DNA of 63,469 nucleotides from Rhodospirillaceae bacterium (GCA_028819475.1 JAPPLJ010000042.1:1-63469); one strand, 5' to 3'. Positions 29,223 through 41,185 are shown, counted from the first letter of the stretch. Translations and numbers: made by a program. The notes: a model not told the origin generated them from the letters alone.

Positions 29223-29251
29223 CATGTAGTGCGATCTGCACTACGTATCAA
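29223..29251 (-). promoter_or_regulatory. Promoter with embedded operator for the toxin-antitoxin pair
   Basis: On the minus strand TTGATA (29251-29246) and TACATG (29228-29223) are separated by 17 bases. A 7-bp inverted repeat GTAGTGC/GCACTAC with a 5-base centre (29226-29244) fills the spacer and runs into the -10. This is the expected layout for autorepression by an RHH antitoxin. Confidence 0.7.
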
Positions 29252-29448
29252 GCGTGAACTGACGGCACCGGATCGGCGCCTACGTCGCGCCCGAACGCCG
29301 CGTTGCGCGGCGCCGTGGCGCCTTATAGAAGAAGCCCGCAACACGGAACCGGCGGCCGGCGCAGAGGGACCAGCGCCGCGGACGATGCCGGAACCCGAAT
29401 TCCGACCTTCGCCCCGGACATGAGCGGGGAACACCCAAGGGAGAATAG

Positions 29449-31923
<2,475 letters not shown>

Positions 31924-31947
31924 CGGCAGCGGGGCGGGCAGGATCGC

Positions 31948-32877
31948 GTGTTCCGCAAGCGCAGACAGAAGCCCAGAGGCCGCGGCCGTCCCATCCGTCA
32001 AGGCAGCCTGCTCGGCGACCTGCGCGTGTGGATGCGCCGCTTCGCCGTCGCAATCATGGTTCTCCTCGCCGGAGCGCTGATCGCCATCGACCGGTTCGAA
32101 ACGCCGGCGATCCGCGAATTCCGGGCCGGCGTCTCCGACTTTTTCGCACCCCTCGTCGCGACCGTTTCGGCGCCGTTCCACGCCGCGGCCGACTGGTTCG
32201 ACGCCTTCGAATCCAACGCGACCGTGCGCGAGCGCAACGCGGAACTCGAGCGGGAAATCGAACGCCTCCGCCTCTCCCTTCATGACCTGGCCGCGGTCGA
32301 CGAGGAGAACCGGCGGCTGCGCGCCCTCGTCAACGCCGGCAACCGCATCAAGGGCCGCCACCTGACCGCGGCGGTCTTCGCCGACACCGGCGGCCCCTAT
32401 GTGCGGTCGCTGCTGGTCGGCGCGGGTGCGGCCGACGGCCTGCGGCGCGGCATGGCGGTGATCAACGCCGACGGCTTCATCGGCCGGATCGTCGAAGTCG
32501 GCCGCCATACCTCACGGGTGCTGCTGGTGACCGACCTGAACTCCCGCATTCCGGTCCAGCTGGCCGCATCCGGGCTCAGGGCGCTGCTCGCGGGCACGAA
32601 CGGCCGGCGGATGCAGTTGAACTACGTCCCGCCCAATGTCAGCATTTCGGTCGGCGCGCTGATCGTCACTTCGGGCCATGGCGCCGTGTTGCCCCCCGGT
32701 CTCCCGGTCGGCCGGGTCGACAGCGTCGGCCGCGATGCGATTCTGGTCCGCCCGCTGGTGAACTGGAACCGGCTGACTTTCGTGCGCATCGTCGACTATG
32801 GCACACCCGGGCTGGTCCAGGATTCGCCGGACGACCTCAGGAAACAGGAGGCGGGCCGGCGCACGGATACGCCATGA
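31948..32877 (+). CDS. mreC: Rod shape-determining protein MreC
   Basis: MreC links MreB to the periplasmic elongation enzymes. The 309 residues have a basic cytoplasmic start, one transmembrane helix (about residues 33-50), a coiled coil (about residues 85-118, RERNAELEREIERLRLSL) and the beta-rich periplasmic domain (GADGL-like GAGAADGLRRGMAVINADGFIGRIVEV). It starts with GTG and overlaps mreD by 4 bases. Confidence 0.95.
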   Translation: MFRKRRQKPRGRGRPIRQGSLLGDLRVWMRRFAVAIMVLLAGALIAIDRFETPAIREFRAGVSDFFAPLVATVSAPFHAAADWFDAFESNATVRERNAELEREIERLRLSLHDLAAVDEENRRLRALVNAGNRIKGRHLTAAVFADTGGPYVRSLLVGAGAADGLRRGMAVINADGFIGRIVEVGRHTSRVLLVTDLNSRIPVQLAASGLRALLAGTNGRRMQLNYVPPNVSISVGALIVTSGHGAVLPPGLPVGRVDSVGRDAILVRPLVNWNRLTFVRIVDYGTPGLVQDSPDDLRKQEAGRRTDTP

Positions 32878-33389
32878 GCGAACCGATTCAGCGCGCCATC
32901 GACCGGGCCGTGCGCCGGTCGTTTCCGATGGCGACCGCCGCGGTCGCATCGCTCGCCGGACTGGTTACCGTCCCGGTCGCCGACTATAGCCAGATTGCGC
33001 CCGCCTTCACGTTGATCGCGGTCTATTGCTGGTCGGTCTGGCGGCCGGATCTCCTGCCGCTCGCCGGCGTTTTCCTGATCGGCCTGTTCGAGGATCTTCT
33101 GCGGGGATTGCCGCTCGGCCTGACGGCCCTGATGCTGCTGACGGCGGCCGGTTTCGTGCAGAGCCAGCGGGCCTTCGTTTTCGGACGGTCGATTACCGTG
33201 TTCTGGCTGGTGTTCGGCCTGCTGACGATCGTCTGGATGGCCGTCGAATGGATGGCCATGTCGATATTGCTCGGGCAGGTTCTCAGCCCCGAAGCCGCCG
33301 CCTTCCGTTATGTTGCAACCTTCGGCCTTTTGCCGGTCGGCGCCGCCGTGCTGTTCGTCGTTCAGCGCAGCGGCATGCAGAACGTTTAG
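32874..33389 (+). CDS. mreD: Rod shape-determining protein MreD
   Basis: The 171-residue polytopic protein has about five transmembrane helices and the family motif GLFEDLLRGLPLGLTALMLL. Its start codon overlaps the mreC stop (ATGA). MreD is part of the elongasome with MreC, PBP2 and RodA. Confidence 0.93.
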   Translation: MSEPIQRAIDRAVRRSFPMATAAVASLAGLVTVPVADYSQIAPAFTLIAVYCWSVWRPDLLPLAGVFLIGLFEDLLRGLPLGLTALMLLTAAGFVQSQRAFVFGRSITVFWLVFGLLTIVWMAVEWMAMSILLGQVLSPEAAAFRYVATFGLLPVGAAVLFVVQRSGMQNV

Positions 33390-33405
33390 GCAGAACGTGT
33401 AGACC

Positions 33406-35340
33406 ATGCCGATATCGGAAAATATCGAGCAGAACCGGAAATTCACGCGCCGGCTGATCCTGCTGATGGGGGTCAAGGGGCTTGCCCTGGGCGGATTGAT
33501 CGCCCGCATGTATCAGCTTCAGGTCAGCGACTCCGAACGGTATACGACTCTCGCCGAAGAAAACCGCATCAACACCCGCCTGCTGCTTCCGATCCGCGGA
33601 CAGATTTACGACCGGCACGGCCGCCGGGTCGCCGTCGACAAGGAAGACTACCGGGTCGTCATGGTTGCGGAAAAGACGGGCAACGTGCAGCGGGCGCTCG
33701 ACCGCCTGGCCGGCATCGTCGAGTTGAGCCGCGAACAGCGCGAGAAGGTGCTTCGCGAGGTTCGCCGGCGGCGGCGCTTCCTGCCGGTCACGATCACCGG
33801 CAACCTGACCTGGGAGGAAGTGGCGCAAATGGAGGTGAATGCGCCGGACCTGCCCGGCGTGCTGACCGAGCGCGGCTACACGCGGCTCTATCCCTACGGC
33901 GAACTGGTCTCCCATCTGGTCGGCTATGTCGGCCCGGTCACCGAACGGGAGCAGAAGGACGACCCGGACCGGCTGCTGAAAATTCCGGAATTCCGGATCG
34001 GCAAGCAGGGTCTCGAAAAGACCTACGACCGACGGCTGCGCGGCCGCGGCGGCACCCAGCGCGTCGAGATCAACGCCTCCGGCCGCGTGCAGCGCGAACT
34101 CGGCCGCAAGGAGGGCAGGCCCGGCGACGACATTCACATGACGATCGACATGGAGCTGCAGCAGGCCGCGCTGGAAGCGATCCGGCCGCACCGTGCCGGC
34201 TCGGTCGTCGTGATGGACATTCATACCGGCGATGTCCTCGTCATGGCGTCGACGCCGGGATACGACCCGAACCTGTTCATTCCCGGCCTGCGCCCGAAGA
34301 CCTGGCGGGCGTTGCAGACGAACCGGCTCGGGCCGCTGCTCAACAAGTCGGTTTCCGGCCAGTACGCGCCCGGATCGACCTTCAAGATGCTGGTGGCCCT
34401 GGCCGGCCTCGAATCCGGCGCGATCAACGCGGACTCCGGATTCATCTGCCCCGGCGTCTTCCAGCTGGGACGGGCGAAATTCCATTGCTGGAAAGAAGGC
34501 GGCCACGGCCACGTCGCGCTGCGCGACGCGATCAAGCAATCCTGCGACGTCTATTTTTACGAGCTGGCGCTGCGCCTCGGCATCGACCGGATCGCCGAAA
34601 CGGCGCGCAAGCTGGGGATCGGGGTTCCGACCGGGATCGACCTGCCGGCCGAGAAGCTCGGCATCATGCCGACCAAGGCGTGGAAGCGCGGCTATTTCCG
34701 GGACAAGCGCAACAAGGCCTGGTTCCGGGGCGAGACCGTGATCGCCGGCATCGGGCAGGGCTATGTTCTGGCGACGCCGCTCCAGCTCGCCGTCATGACC
34801 GCCCGGCTGGCCAACGGCGGATTCGCCGTGACGCCCCGCCTGGTCGCCGAACAGCCGGCCGGCTTTCGAACGGGCTATCGGCAGGCGTCGGCCAAATTCC
34901 GCTCGCTGGGCTTCAGGGAAGCGAATCTGAAGCTGATCGCTGACGCCATGACGGCGGTGACCAACGAGGCCGGCGGCACGGCCTTCTGGACCCGGATCGC
35001 CGAAAAGGGCATGGAAATGGCGGGCAAGACCGGCACTTCCCAGGTGCGCCGCATCACGGCGGCCGAGCGCGCCCGCGGCATCGTCAAGAACGAAGACCTG
35101 CCCTGGCACCGGCGCGATCACGCGCTGTTCGTCGCCTACGCGCCGCTGGACACGCCGCGGTTCGCCTGCAGCGTGATCGTCGAGCATGGCGGCGGCGGGT
35201 CCCGGGTCGCAGCGCCGGTCGCCAGGGAAATCCTGCTCAAGACCCAGAAACGCTACAGCGGCACCGCCGAACGGGCCGGGCTGGACATCGACCTCCTGCG
35301 GCGCGGCCCGGACACCCTCCGGGGGCGCCGGACCCGATGA
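33406..35340 (+). CDS. mrdA: Penicillin-binding protein 2 (elongation transpeptidase)
   Basis: PBP2 cross-links peptidoglycan during elongation. The 644 residues have an N-terminal membrane anchor, a dimerisation domain (PIRGQIYDRHGRRVA) and the transpeptidase domain with SxxK in YAPGSTFKML, the SxD/N box in KQSCDVYFYELA and KTG in MAGKTGTSQ. It lies 16 bases after mreD. Confidence 0.96.
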   Translation: MPISENIEQNRKFTRRLILLMGVKGLALGGLIARMYQLQVSDSERYTTLAEENRINTRLLLPIRGQIYDRHGRRVAVDKEDYRVVMVAEKTGNVQRALDRLAGIVELSREQREKVLREVRRRRRFLPVTITGNLTWEEVAQMEVNAPDLPGVLTERGYTRLYPYGELVSHLVGYVGPVTEREQKDDPDRLLKIPEFRIGKQGLEKTYDRRLRGRGGTQRVEINASGRVQRELGRKEGRPGDDIHMTIDMELQQAALEAIRPHRAGSVVVMDIHTGDVLVMASTPGYDPNLFIPGLRPKTWRALQTNRLGPLLNKSVSGQYAPGSTFKMLVALAGLESGAINADSGFICPGVFQLGRAKFHCWKEGGHGHVALRDAIKQSCDVYFYELALRLGIDRIAETARKLGIGVPTGIDLPAEKLGIMPTKAWKRGYFRDKRNKAWFRGETVIAGIGQGYVLATPLQLAVMTARLANGGFAVTPRLVAEQPAGFRTGYRQASAKFRSLGFREANLKLIADAMTAVTNEAGGTAFWTRIAEKGMEMAGKTGTSQVRRITAAERARGIVKNEDLPWHRRDHALFVAYAPLDTPRFACSVIVEHGGGGSRVAAPVAREILLKTQKRYSGTAERAGLDIDLLRRGPDTLRGRRTR

Positions 35341-35353
35341 TACAGGTTCCCCG

Positions 35354-36496
35354 ATGCGGACGATGAACCTTGCGGAGGAACGGACCTCGGTCCTCCGCCG
35401 CCTGGGCCTGGTCAACTGGGGGCTCACCCTGTCGGTCTGTTTCGCCGCCGCGGTCGGCTTCGTCCTGCTCTATTCGGCGGCAGGCGGCGAGTTCTTCCCC
35501 TGGGCCGCAGCCCAGATGGGGCGGTTCGGCGTGGCGCTGCTGGTGATGATCGTGACCGCGATGATCCCGCCGCGGATCTGGTACCGCCTGGCCTACTGGA
35601 TGTGGGGCCTGTCGGTCCTGCTGCTGCTCGCCGCCGAGTTCGGCGGCGTCGAGGGCGGCGGCGCCGAGCGCTGGATCGCCCTCGGCCCGTTCCGGCTCCA
35701 GCCGTCCGAGGTCATGAAGATCGCCCTGGTGCTCGTGCTGGCCCGCTATTTCCACGCCGTCCGCTTCGAGCATGTCCGCCGGATCCGCACGCTGGTGCCG
35801 CCCCTGCTGCTGCTCGTGATCCCGGCCGCGCTCGTCCTCAAGCAGCCCGATCTCGGCACGACGGTCATCCTGATCGCCGTCGCCGGCATCATCTTCTTCC
35901 TGTCCGGCGTCCGCTGGTGGAAATTCGCCCTGGTCGGAGTCGCCGTGGCGGCCGCCGTGCCGCTGATCTGGACCTACGGCCTCCAGACCTACCAGAAGAA
36001 GCGGCTGCTGACTTTCCTCGATCCGTCGTCGGACCCGCTGGGCGCCGGCTTCCATATCACCCAGGCCAAGATCGCGCTGGGCTCGGGCGGCGTGTTCGGC
36101 AAGGGCTTCCTGAACGGCACGCAGATCCATCTCAATTTCGTCCCGGAGATGCATACCGATTTCATCCTCGCGGTGCTGGCCGAGGAATTCGGCCTGGTCG
36201 GCGCGCTGGGCCTGCTGGCAATCTACGGCCTGATCCTGTTCCACCTGCTGGCTTCGGCGATGCGCACGAAGACCCAGTTCGGCCGCCTCGTCGCCGCCGG
36301 GATCGGCTTCACCTTCTTCCTTTACGCCTTCATCAACCTGGCGATGGTGCTCGGCCTGCTGCCGGTGGTCGGCGTGCCGCTGCCGCTGGTCTCCTACGGC
36401 GGCACCTCGATGCTTACCCTGATGTTCGGCTTCGGCCTCGCGATGAGCGTCGCCCAGGCCGGCGACACCGCCGACGAGCCGCTGACCGAGGATTAG
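35354..36496 (+). CDS. rodA: Peptidoglycan glycosyltransferase RodA
   Basis: RodA polymerises glycan strands for cell elongation as partner of PBP2. The 380 residues are a SEDS membrane protein with FRLQPSEVMKIALVLVLARYF, LKQPDLGTTVIL, FVPEMHTDFILAVLAEEFG and PLPLVSYGGTSMLT. The ATG at 35354 is 13 bases after mrdA. It is the last gene of the operon (mrdB is a synonym). Confidence 0.96.
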   Translation: MRTMNLAEERTSVLRRLGLVNWGLTLSVCFAAAVGFVLLYSAAGGEFFPWAAAQMGRFGVALLVMIVTAMIPPRIWYRLAYWMWGLSVLLLLAAEFGGVEGGGAERWIALGPFRLQPSEVMKIALVLVLARYFHAVRFEHVRRIRTLVPPLLLLVIPAALVLKQPDLGTTVILIAVAGIIFFLSGVRWWKFALVGVAVAAAVPLIWTYGLQTYQKKRLLTFLDPSSDPLGAGFHITQAKIALGSGGVFGKGFLNGTQIHLNFVPEMHTDFILAVLAEEFGLVGALGLLAIYGLILFHLLASAMRTKTQFGRLVAAGIGFTFFLYAFINLAMVLGLLPVVGVPLPLVSYGGTSMLTLMFGFGLAMSVAQAGDTADEPLTED

Positions 36497-36639
36497 CGGG
36501 GCATCGAGGGACGCGGGGCCTGCGGCGGCATTGCCGGCCGGCAGCGCCTTTACAGGCCGCGGCCGCTGGCCCATATCTGCGCGTGCCGAATGCCGGCGCC
36601 GGCGAAGCCCGCAAGGGGCACGCGCGGCGCCCGCCGGAG

Positions 36640-36715
<76 letters not shown>

Positions 36716-36785
36716 ATGATTTCAATGGGTTGGCCGGTTTTCATGGTCTGTTGAGCGCCGAGTTTTACAGTTTGGTCACCGGGTT

Positions 36786-37778
36786 TTACACTTTGGTTCC
36801 CGGTTTGAGCTTGACGATGGCCGATTTGGCGAGCCGCTTCTGGTCGGCGCGGCGCGTGTAGCGAGTCACCATTGAAGCCGTCCGGTGACCGAGAATGGCC
36901 ATGATTTCGCGGTCGCTGCATTCGGCCTCGGCAAGTAGTTGGCCGGCCGTGTGGCGCAGGCCGTGGAATTGAAGCCCCTGCAAGCCGAGGCGTTTCATTT
37001 CCTTGCGGAGATTCGCCCGGAAACCGCTGGGTGTGTAGGCCCGGCCGTCCCGGCGATGAACGATCCGCATACCGACGCGCGGGATCGATTCCAGGACAAC
37101 GGCAAGGTCCGGGTGAATCGGGATCTGTAACCGCTCGCCGGTCTTCTGTTGCGCGACCTCGATCATGCCGTCGGCGATGTGGTTCCACTGCATCGCCAGC
37201 ACGTCGCTCTGGCGCTGGCCGGTATAGAGCGCGATCTCCATCGCCCAGACCAGGCGGGGGTTGGCGTCGGCCCGGAACCGCTCGATGGCGACCGCCGGCC
37301 ACGGCTCGTAAGACGTGCTGGCGCGCAGCTTCTTGACGTGGCGCGCCGGGTTGTCCTGGCGATAGCCGCGCGCGACGGCGAAGTTGAGCAGGATCGACGC
37401 GACCGACAGCATCATGTCCGCGGACCGGGGGGTGTCGGCCATCGCGTCCCGGACCTCGTAGAGCCAGCGGGCGTCGATATTCGCGATCGGCGTATCGGCG
37501 GCCGTTTCATCCAGCAAGTCGAGTTGGGCCTGATATGACCGGCGAGTCGACGGTGCGAGCCGCTTGAAGTCCGGGCTGGCGGAATAGCGCGCGATGATGT
37601 CGGAGAGCGTGCCGGGGATCGTGTCGCGGCGCCACCCGTCTAAGGTAGCGTTGACGTGCAAAACCCGGGCGATCCGCTCCTCCTCGTTATCGGGCAGCCG
37701 TTCCTTGGTGAGCCGGTGATACCAGTAGGCTCGGCCTTTCGACCGAATACGCTGGACGTGTTTCAGCTTCACGATCAT
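36786..37778 (-). CDS. Tyrosine recombinase (phage-type integrase)
   Basis: The 330-residue protein has an N-terminal SAM-like DNA-binding domain (about residues 55-150) and a catalytic domain with Arg in YTGQRQSDVLAM, HxxR in FHGLRHTAGQLL, His in ILGHRTASMVTRYTRR and Tyr in the same stretch. It points towards tRNA-Lys, whose 3' end is 70 bases away, the usual geometry of an island integrase. Its start overlaps the next upstream gene (ATGA). All catalytic residues are present, so it may be functional. Confidence 0.93.
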   Translation of the reverse strand: MIVKLKHVQRIRSKGRAYWYHRLTKERLPDNEEERIARVLHVNATLDGWRRDTIPGTLSDIIARYSASPDFKRLAPSTRRSYQAQLDLLDETAADTPIANIDARWLYEVRDAMADTPRSADMMLSVASILLNFAVARGYRQDNPARHVKKLRASTSYEPWPAVAIERFRADANPRLVWAMEIALYTGQRQSDVLAMQWNHIADGMIEVAQQKTGERLQIPIHPDLAVVLESIPRVGMRIVHRRDGRAYTPSGFRANLRKEMKRLGLQGLQFHGLRHTAGQLLAEAECSDREIMAILGHRTASMVTRYTRRADQKRLAKSAIVKLKPGTKV

Positions 37779-38083
37779 GGCGACGGCCTCTTTCTGTGCT
37801 GCCGGTGCGCCGCTATCAGGTCCCCGATAGATTCGGCCGGCTGGCCGACGTCGGCGTCGGTGTGGTCGTTCAGGCGGTCGATGGCGCGTTGCAACACTTC
37901 CTTGTGCCAGAGCTTCCGGCTGCCCAGCCGGATAGGTTCAGGAAAGTCGGTGCCAACCCGCGCCTCGAAGGCTGTGGTCGACAGGCTGACGAAGGCCGCG
38001 GCCAAGTCTAGCGAAAGCAGGGCCGGCCAGTCCGGCAGGTCGCGGTACTTTCGGAGCGGCGACGGCCGTTTGAGTTCGATCAT
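37775..38083 (-). CDS. Small DNA-binding protein, AlpA/excisionase-like
   Basis: The 102-residue protein is translationally coupled to the integrase. Its middle part (LSLDLAAAFVSLSTTAFEARV followed by FPEPIRLGSRKLWHKEVLQRAIDRL) fits the winged-helix/MerR-like fold of AlpA or excisionase proteins: an alpha helix, a turn, a FP-x-P wing and an R-x-x-W-x-x-x-D/V-x-x-A/W-I helix. In such operons it directs excision or activates the integrase. The function is inferred from pattern and context. Confidence 0.7.
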   Translation of the reverse strand: MIELKRPSPLRKYRDLPDWPALLSLDLAAAFVSLSTTAFEARVGTDFPEPIRLGSRKLWHKEVLQRAIDRLNDHTDADVGQPAESIGDLIAAHRQHRKRPSP

Positions 38084-38622
38084 GGCGCGGTCTTCCCGTC
38101 CGCTGTGGCAGAGCCATCCGCGCCATAAATCGGCTTCTCGGGTGCCTCCAGGTCAGCCGGAACCGGAGCAAGCCGGTCGTGGATCTTGCCGGCCAAGGTG
38201 CTATACGCCGCCATGCGGACAGCCGACGCATCCTCCGGCTCGGCGGCTACTGCCTCGAAAAATACGCCGCCCGTTATCAGCTTCCCGGTATTATCGACGC
38301 TGCCCGAAGGGTCTTCCGCCGCTATCTCACGCGCGAAGCGCTCAAGGATGTCAAGCAGGATCGCGACCTCGGTCTCGAGCCGGCCGACCAATTCGACAGC
38401 GGCTTCGTAACGCCGAAGTTCATCCGCAGCGATGACGGCCTTCCGGTCTCCGATAACGTCGTCCAGCAGCCCGATGCCGACGCGGACCGCAACCCCCGGT
38501 CCATGGATGCCGCGAAAATTCGCGGGTTTTCCGAAGCGCTCAACGGCGGGCCCACTCAAACGCACCGCTTGTTGGTGCAGGTCGAGCGGCATTGCGAATG
38601 GTTTGGCCTTTTTTTCTGTCAT
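38080..38622 (-). CDS. Island protein of unknown function
   Basis: The 180-residue protein is the first gene of the integrase operon; its stop overlaps the next start by 4 bases. The ATG at 38622 was chosen because GAGGG lies 6 bases before it and a strong promoter lies just upstream. Two helical segments (LRRYEAAVELVGRLETEVAILLDILERF) suggest a coiled coil. I do not recognise a family. Confidence 0.7.
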   Translation of the reverse strand: MTEKKAKPFAMPLDLHQQAVRLSGPAVERFGKPANFRGIHGPGVAVRVGIGLLDDVIGDRKAVIAADELRRYEAAVELVGRLETEVAILLDILERFAREIAAEDPSGSVDNTGKLITGGVFFEAVAAEPEDASAVRMAAYSTLAGKIHDRLAPVPADLEAPEKPIYGADGSATADGKTAP

Positions 38623-38647
38623 TTTGCCCTCGATAACAGGCAGGACA

Positions 38648-38675
38648 ATAATATTTCGTATTCCAAGAATGTCAA
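38648..38675 (-). promoter_or_regulatory. Sigma-70 promoter of the integrase operon
   Basis: On the minus strand a consensus TTGACA (38675-38670) and TATTAT (38653-38648) are separated by 16 bases, in an AT-rich patch 25-50 bases upstream of the first operon gene. Confidence 0.7.
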
Positions 38676-38748
38676 CATCGCCAATTCGGTGGCACAGGAG
38701 AAATTTTCTTGCGCCGCGCGCCGGGCCAGGTATCTTGCTGCTGGTCAA

Positions 38749-39642
38749 ATGCCCGGGTCAGTGGGCCAAGGGGCTGCTAATCCCTATATATCGCGCGTTT
38801 CAAGCGTTGCAAAATCTCGCCGCTTGTCAAGCGAGACCAAATTCTTGTGGACAAGTCCTCCCGGAACGCAGGGTGCCCGCCCGTAGGAACGCGATCGGGC
38901 GGGCGCGACGCGCGGCCCCGGAGATGCCTGCCGCCGGGCCGCTGCACGGGTAAGGCGCCGCGACGACGGTCGCCAGCGCCGGGTGTCGATCCTTGATGTT
39001 GTTCGGCGTGGAAAATTGCCCCCTTTCGAAGTGGGCCTCTGGGGTCGGACAGGCCGGCGCGGCCATCCCTCCCAAATCCGCCACATGGTGGATTTGCCGA
39101 CGGTCATTTGTCGTCGTCCGCGCTGCCGAAACAGGGTTCGCAAAGCATCCGCCGGCGGTATGTCGGCCGGAAGCGCCGGTCGCAGTTGGTGTACGGGCGC
39201 GGTGGGCGCTTCGGGTCCGGGCTGTTGCGGCTTGGCTGGGCGCGTTCGCCGGGGTTGGCGGTTCCTGTCCGTTCGAGGCCAGCGACCTTGGACGGCGACA
39301 CGGGCGACGGCACGGCGATCCCGTAGGCGCGGTCCTGCCAGAGGGAAACGACAACGCCTTAGGTGGTGTCTGCCGTCAGGCCGCATAAGCTGCCGGCCTC
39401 AACCGGGCCGTGGCGCATTTCGGTATCGGCAGCCTCGCGCGTGTGAGAGCCCTCCAGCACTGTGTTCTACGGTGATTTGCCCAGTTTTCGCTCGACTTGC
39501 AGGTGTTCTTTCAGGGTGGGGTAACTTAGGATTCAGACTTCCTGAGATCGGAAAAAGAAATTCGAACGATCGCGTCGATGAGGCGGTCGGCGCGGTTGAC
39601 CCGTTCCGGCTCTTGCCGAATGTGTTTGCGGGCCAGCCGATG
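38749..39642. other. Gene-poor stretch with an isolated IS21-type terminus
   Basis: About 890 bases contain overlapping open frames on both strands but none with a ribosome-binding site and homology. A GCTTGTCAAGC palindrome lies at about 38823. From 38997 the sequence TGTTGTTCGGCGTGGAAAAT (and CCCCCTTTCGAA following) closely matches the outer end of the intact IS21-family element further on. On the minus strand near 39110-39210 a possible zinc-ribbon peptide (NCDRRFRPTYRRRMLCEPC) is seen, without a supported start. Confidence 0.5.
38997..39035 (+). mobile_element. Solo terminal repeat of an IS21-family element
   Basis: TGTTGTTCGGCGTGGAAAAT and the following CCCCCTTTCG align with the right end of the intact IS21 copy (reverse complement of 50711 downwards: TGTAATTCGGCGTGGAATAT, then CCCCCTTTCG), differing at a few bases. 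No transposase gene follows, so this is a relic end. Confidence 0.6.
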
Positions 39643-39840
39643 GGCTCCAGCATCCTCATCGAGCCGTTGTGGCTCTCGCTCAAATACGAGGCGATCTCCC
39701 TGCATGGAAGCGCGGTCGGCTTCACGGGCCGGCGCCCGATCCGCGATCGGGTCGTCTTTTGCGACATCTAAAGGCTGCACACAATGCCGGACGGAAGGAC
39801 CCCGGCTGAGGCCTACCAGATCGAGACGCCTGTGGATGTG
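39643..39840 (+). pseudogene. Fragment of IS3-family transposase (OrfB C-terminus)
   Basis: The frame reads SSILIEPLWLSLKYEAISLH, then a stop at 39769, then in the same frame RLHTMPDGRTPAEAYQIET. This is the C-terminal DDE region of IS3-type OrfB (normally N-V-F-I-E-R-L-W-R-S-L-K-Y-E and R-P-H-x-A-L-x-G-x-T-P-x-E-A-Y). Start and upstream catalytic parts are missing. Confidence 0.7.
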
Positions 39841-40213
39841 ATGGACAAGTTGCTCCGAGCCTTGCCCACATCCTCACAGGCACAGCAGCAGGAAGATCGG
39901 TCCATGGGGATCCTGGCGGCCTGGGAGACAACCGGATCACACCCTACCCGAGCCGCCAAGCTGTCCGAAAAGGCTAGGTCAGCGCCCTACCGCGCTTGAC
40001 TCCCCGTGGCAACCGCCGCACGCTGTTTCTTGCAACTGTTAGCGCGTCCCGCTCTGTCGGGTCGCCCGCTGAATACAACAGCCCTTAGACCCGGCAGGGA
40101 GTAGCTACCCAGCCCGGTGAATAGGCGGGACTCCCGTGCTCTACGCGCTGGCAGTTGCAACGGCCCGGCGCCACGCTGGCCAGCCGGACCGCACACGGGG
40201 GAGCGGAGTCCCA

Positions 40214-40906
40214 ATGACAATTCGTAGATGCATGCCCGTAATCGCAGTGGCGGTTGCGATTGTGTTGGCTTGGCCCGCACAGGCAGAGTTCAACCCCGTC
40301 GTAAGGTGGCTCATGAATCAGCCCGTTTCCCTTTGGGACCGCGGCATGGAACGGATGGACAAGGGAGTAGACCGTGCTGCCGACAGTCTAGGGGAGTATC
40401 GTTCTCAGCGTTTGACCGGACGCCTTGGCATCAAATTTCCTGGAAAGAAAGTGTATTTTTCTGGGTCGACAAAGTTGAATTGGGAAAACAATGAAATCTT
40501 GATCCAAACGAGAACACATTTTTTTCCCTTCGCAGAATTGCAGCCACCGAAACCATCGGATCACAAAATCTGCAATACCGTCCGCCAATTTTTCCTGGGC
40601 GAATTGACAGGCAATAATTGGCTCTTTTCCATTCTCACTCCCCCATCAGCCCCGTCGCCCAAAGAACTTGCAGCGGCAGTGCACGGCGCGATCCGCCACT
40701 GGTTTTCTCATGTCGGATATCAAAGCACACTTCGGGATAAAGAACTGGAGGCCAAATTGGCGAGAATGTTTTTCGTCGAAGCAACGGTCATCGGGGATGT
40801 CGGGGGGAATCGTTCTCGGGGCGTGATATGCAAGGCGAGATTTACGGAATGGGATGCACCGTCGAAACCATGGGTTTCGAAGCTGAGGGGTTCCGCAAGT
40901 CAATGA
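40214..40906 (+). CDS. Exported protein of unknown function
   Basis: The 230-residue protein has a signal peptide (MTIRRCMPVIAVAVAIVLAWPAQA) and a ribosome-binding site (GGGGGAGCGG). The mature part begins FNPVVRWLMNQPVSLWDRGM and has two Cys. Its lower GC and its place in the island indicate transfer. Its stop codon overlaps the start of the next gene (ATGA), so the two are probably co-expressed. No family recognised. Confidence 0.7.
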   Translation: MTIRRCMPVIAVAVAIVLAWPAQAEFNPVVRWLMNQPVSLWDRGMERMDKGVDRAADSLGEYRSQRLTGRLGIKFPGKKVYFSGSTKLNWENNEILIQTRTHFFPFAELQPPKPSDHKICNTVRQFFLGELTGNNWLFSILTPPSAPSPKELAAAVHGAIRHWFSHVGYQSTLRDKELEAKLARMFFVEATVIGDVGGNRSRGVICKARFTEWDAPSKPWVSKLRGSASQ

Positions 40907-41172
40907 TCGACGACTGGACGTACCGCATCGAGATCGTCAACGATGTGCGGATCTATCCGGGCGACGAAAAGCGATTCGGCGCTGCCTGGGTGCTCGTCAG
41001 GACGACGTCGGTCGGTTCTGCGATGACGTCCACCGAATCCATCGTTGTGAGCCCGGATGTTTTCTTGTCGGACGAGGAAGCGAAGCGGGATGCCCTTGAG
41101 AAACTATCCATTCTCGTGTGCCCGATCGAGGTGCTCCTCCCCAAAGTCATTAAATCACTGTTGGACGCCTGA
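40903..41172 (+). CDS. Small cytoplasmic protein of unknown function, coupled to upstream gene
   Basis: The 89-residue protein starts at the ATG overlapping the preceding stop. It lacks a signal peptide. A beta-rich N-terminal half (YRIEIVNDVRIY, AAWVLVRTTSVGSAMTSTES) is followed by a helix (LSDEEAKRDALEKLSILVC). It ends 13 bases before the ribosome-binding site and start of the exported nuclease gene. Possible roles include chaperone or immunity protein, but this is speculation. Confidence 0.55.
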   Translation: MIDDWTYRIEIVNDVRIYPGDEKRFGAAWVLVRTTSVGSAMTSTESIVVSPDVFLSDEEAKRDALEKLSILVCPIEVLLPKVIKSLLDA

Positions 41173-41185
41173 GAGGAGGCCGTTC

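Noticed and set aside
29199..29225. Antitoxin start at the ATG at 29225
   Set aside because: That ATG overlaps the promoter -10 and lacks a ribosome-binding site, while the ATG at 29198 has AAGGAGG at ideal spacing.
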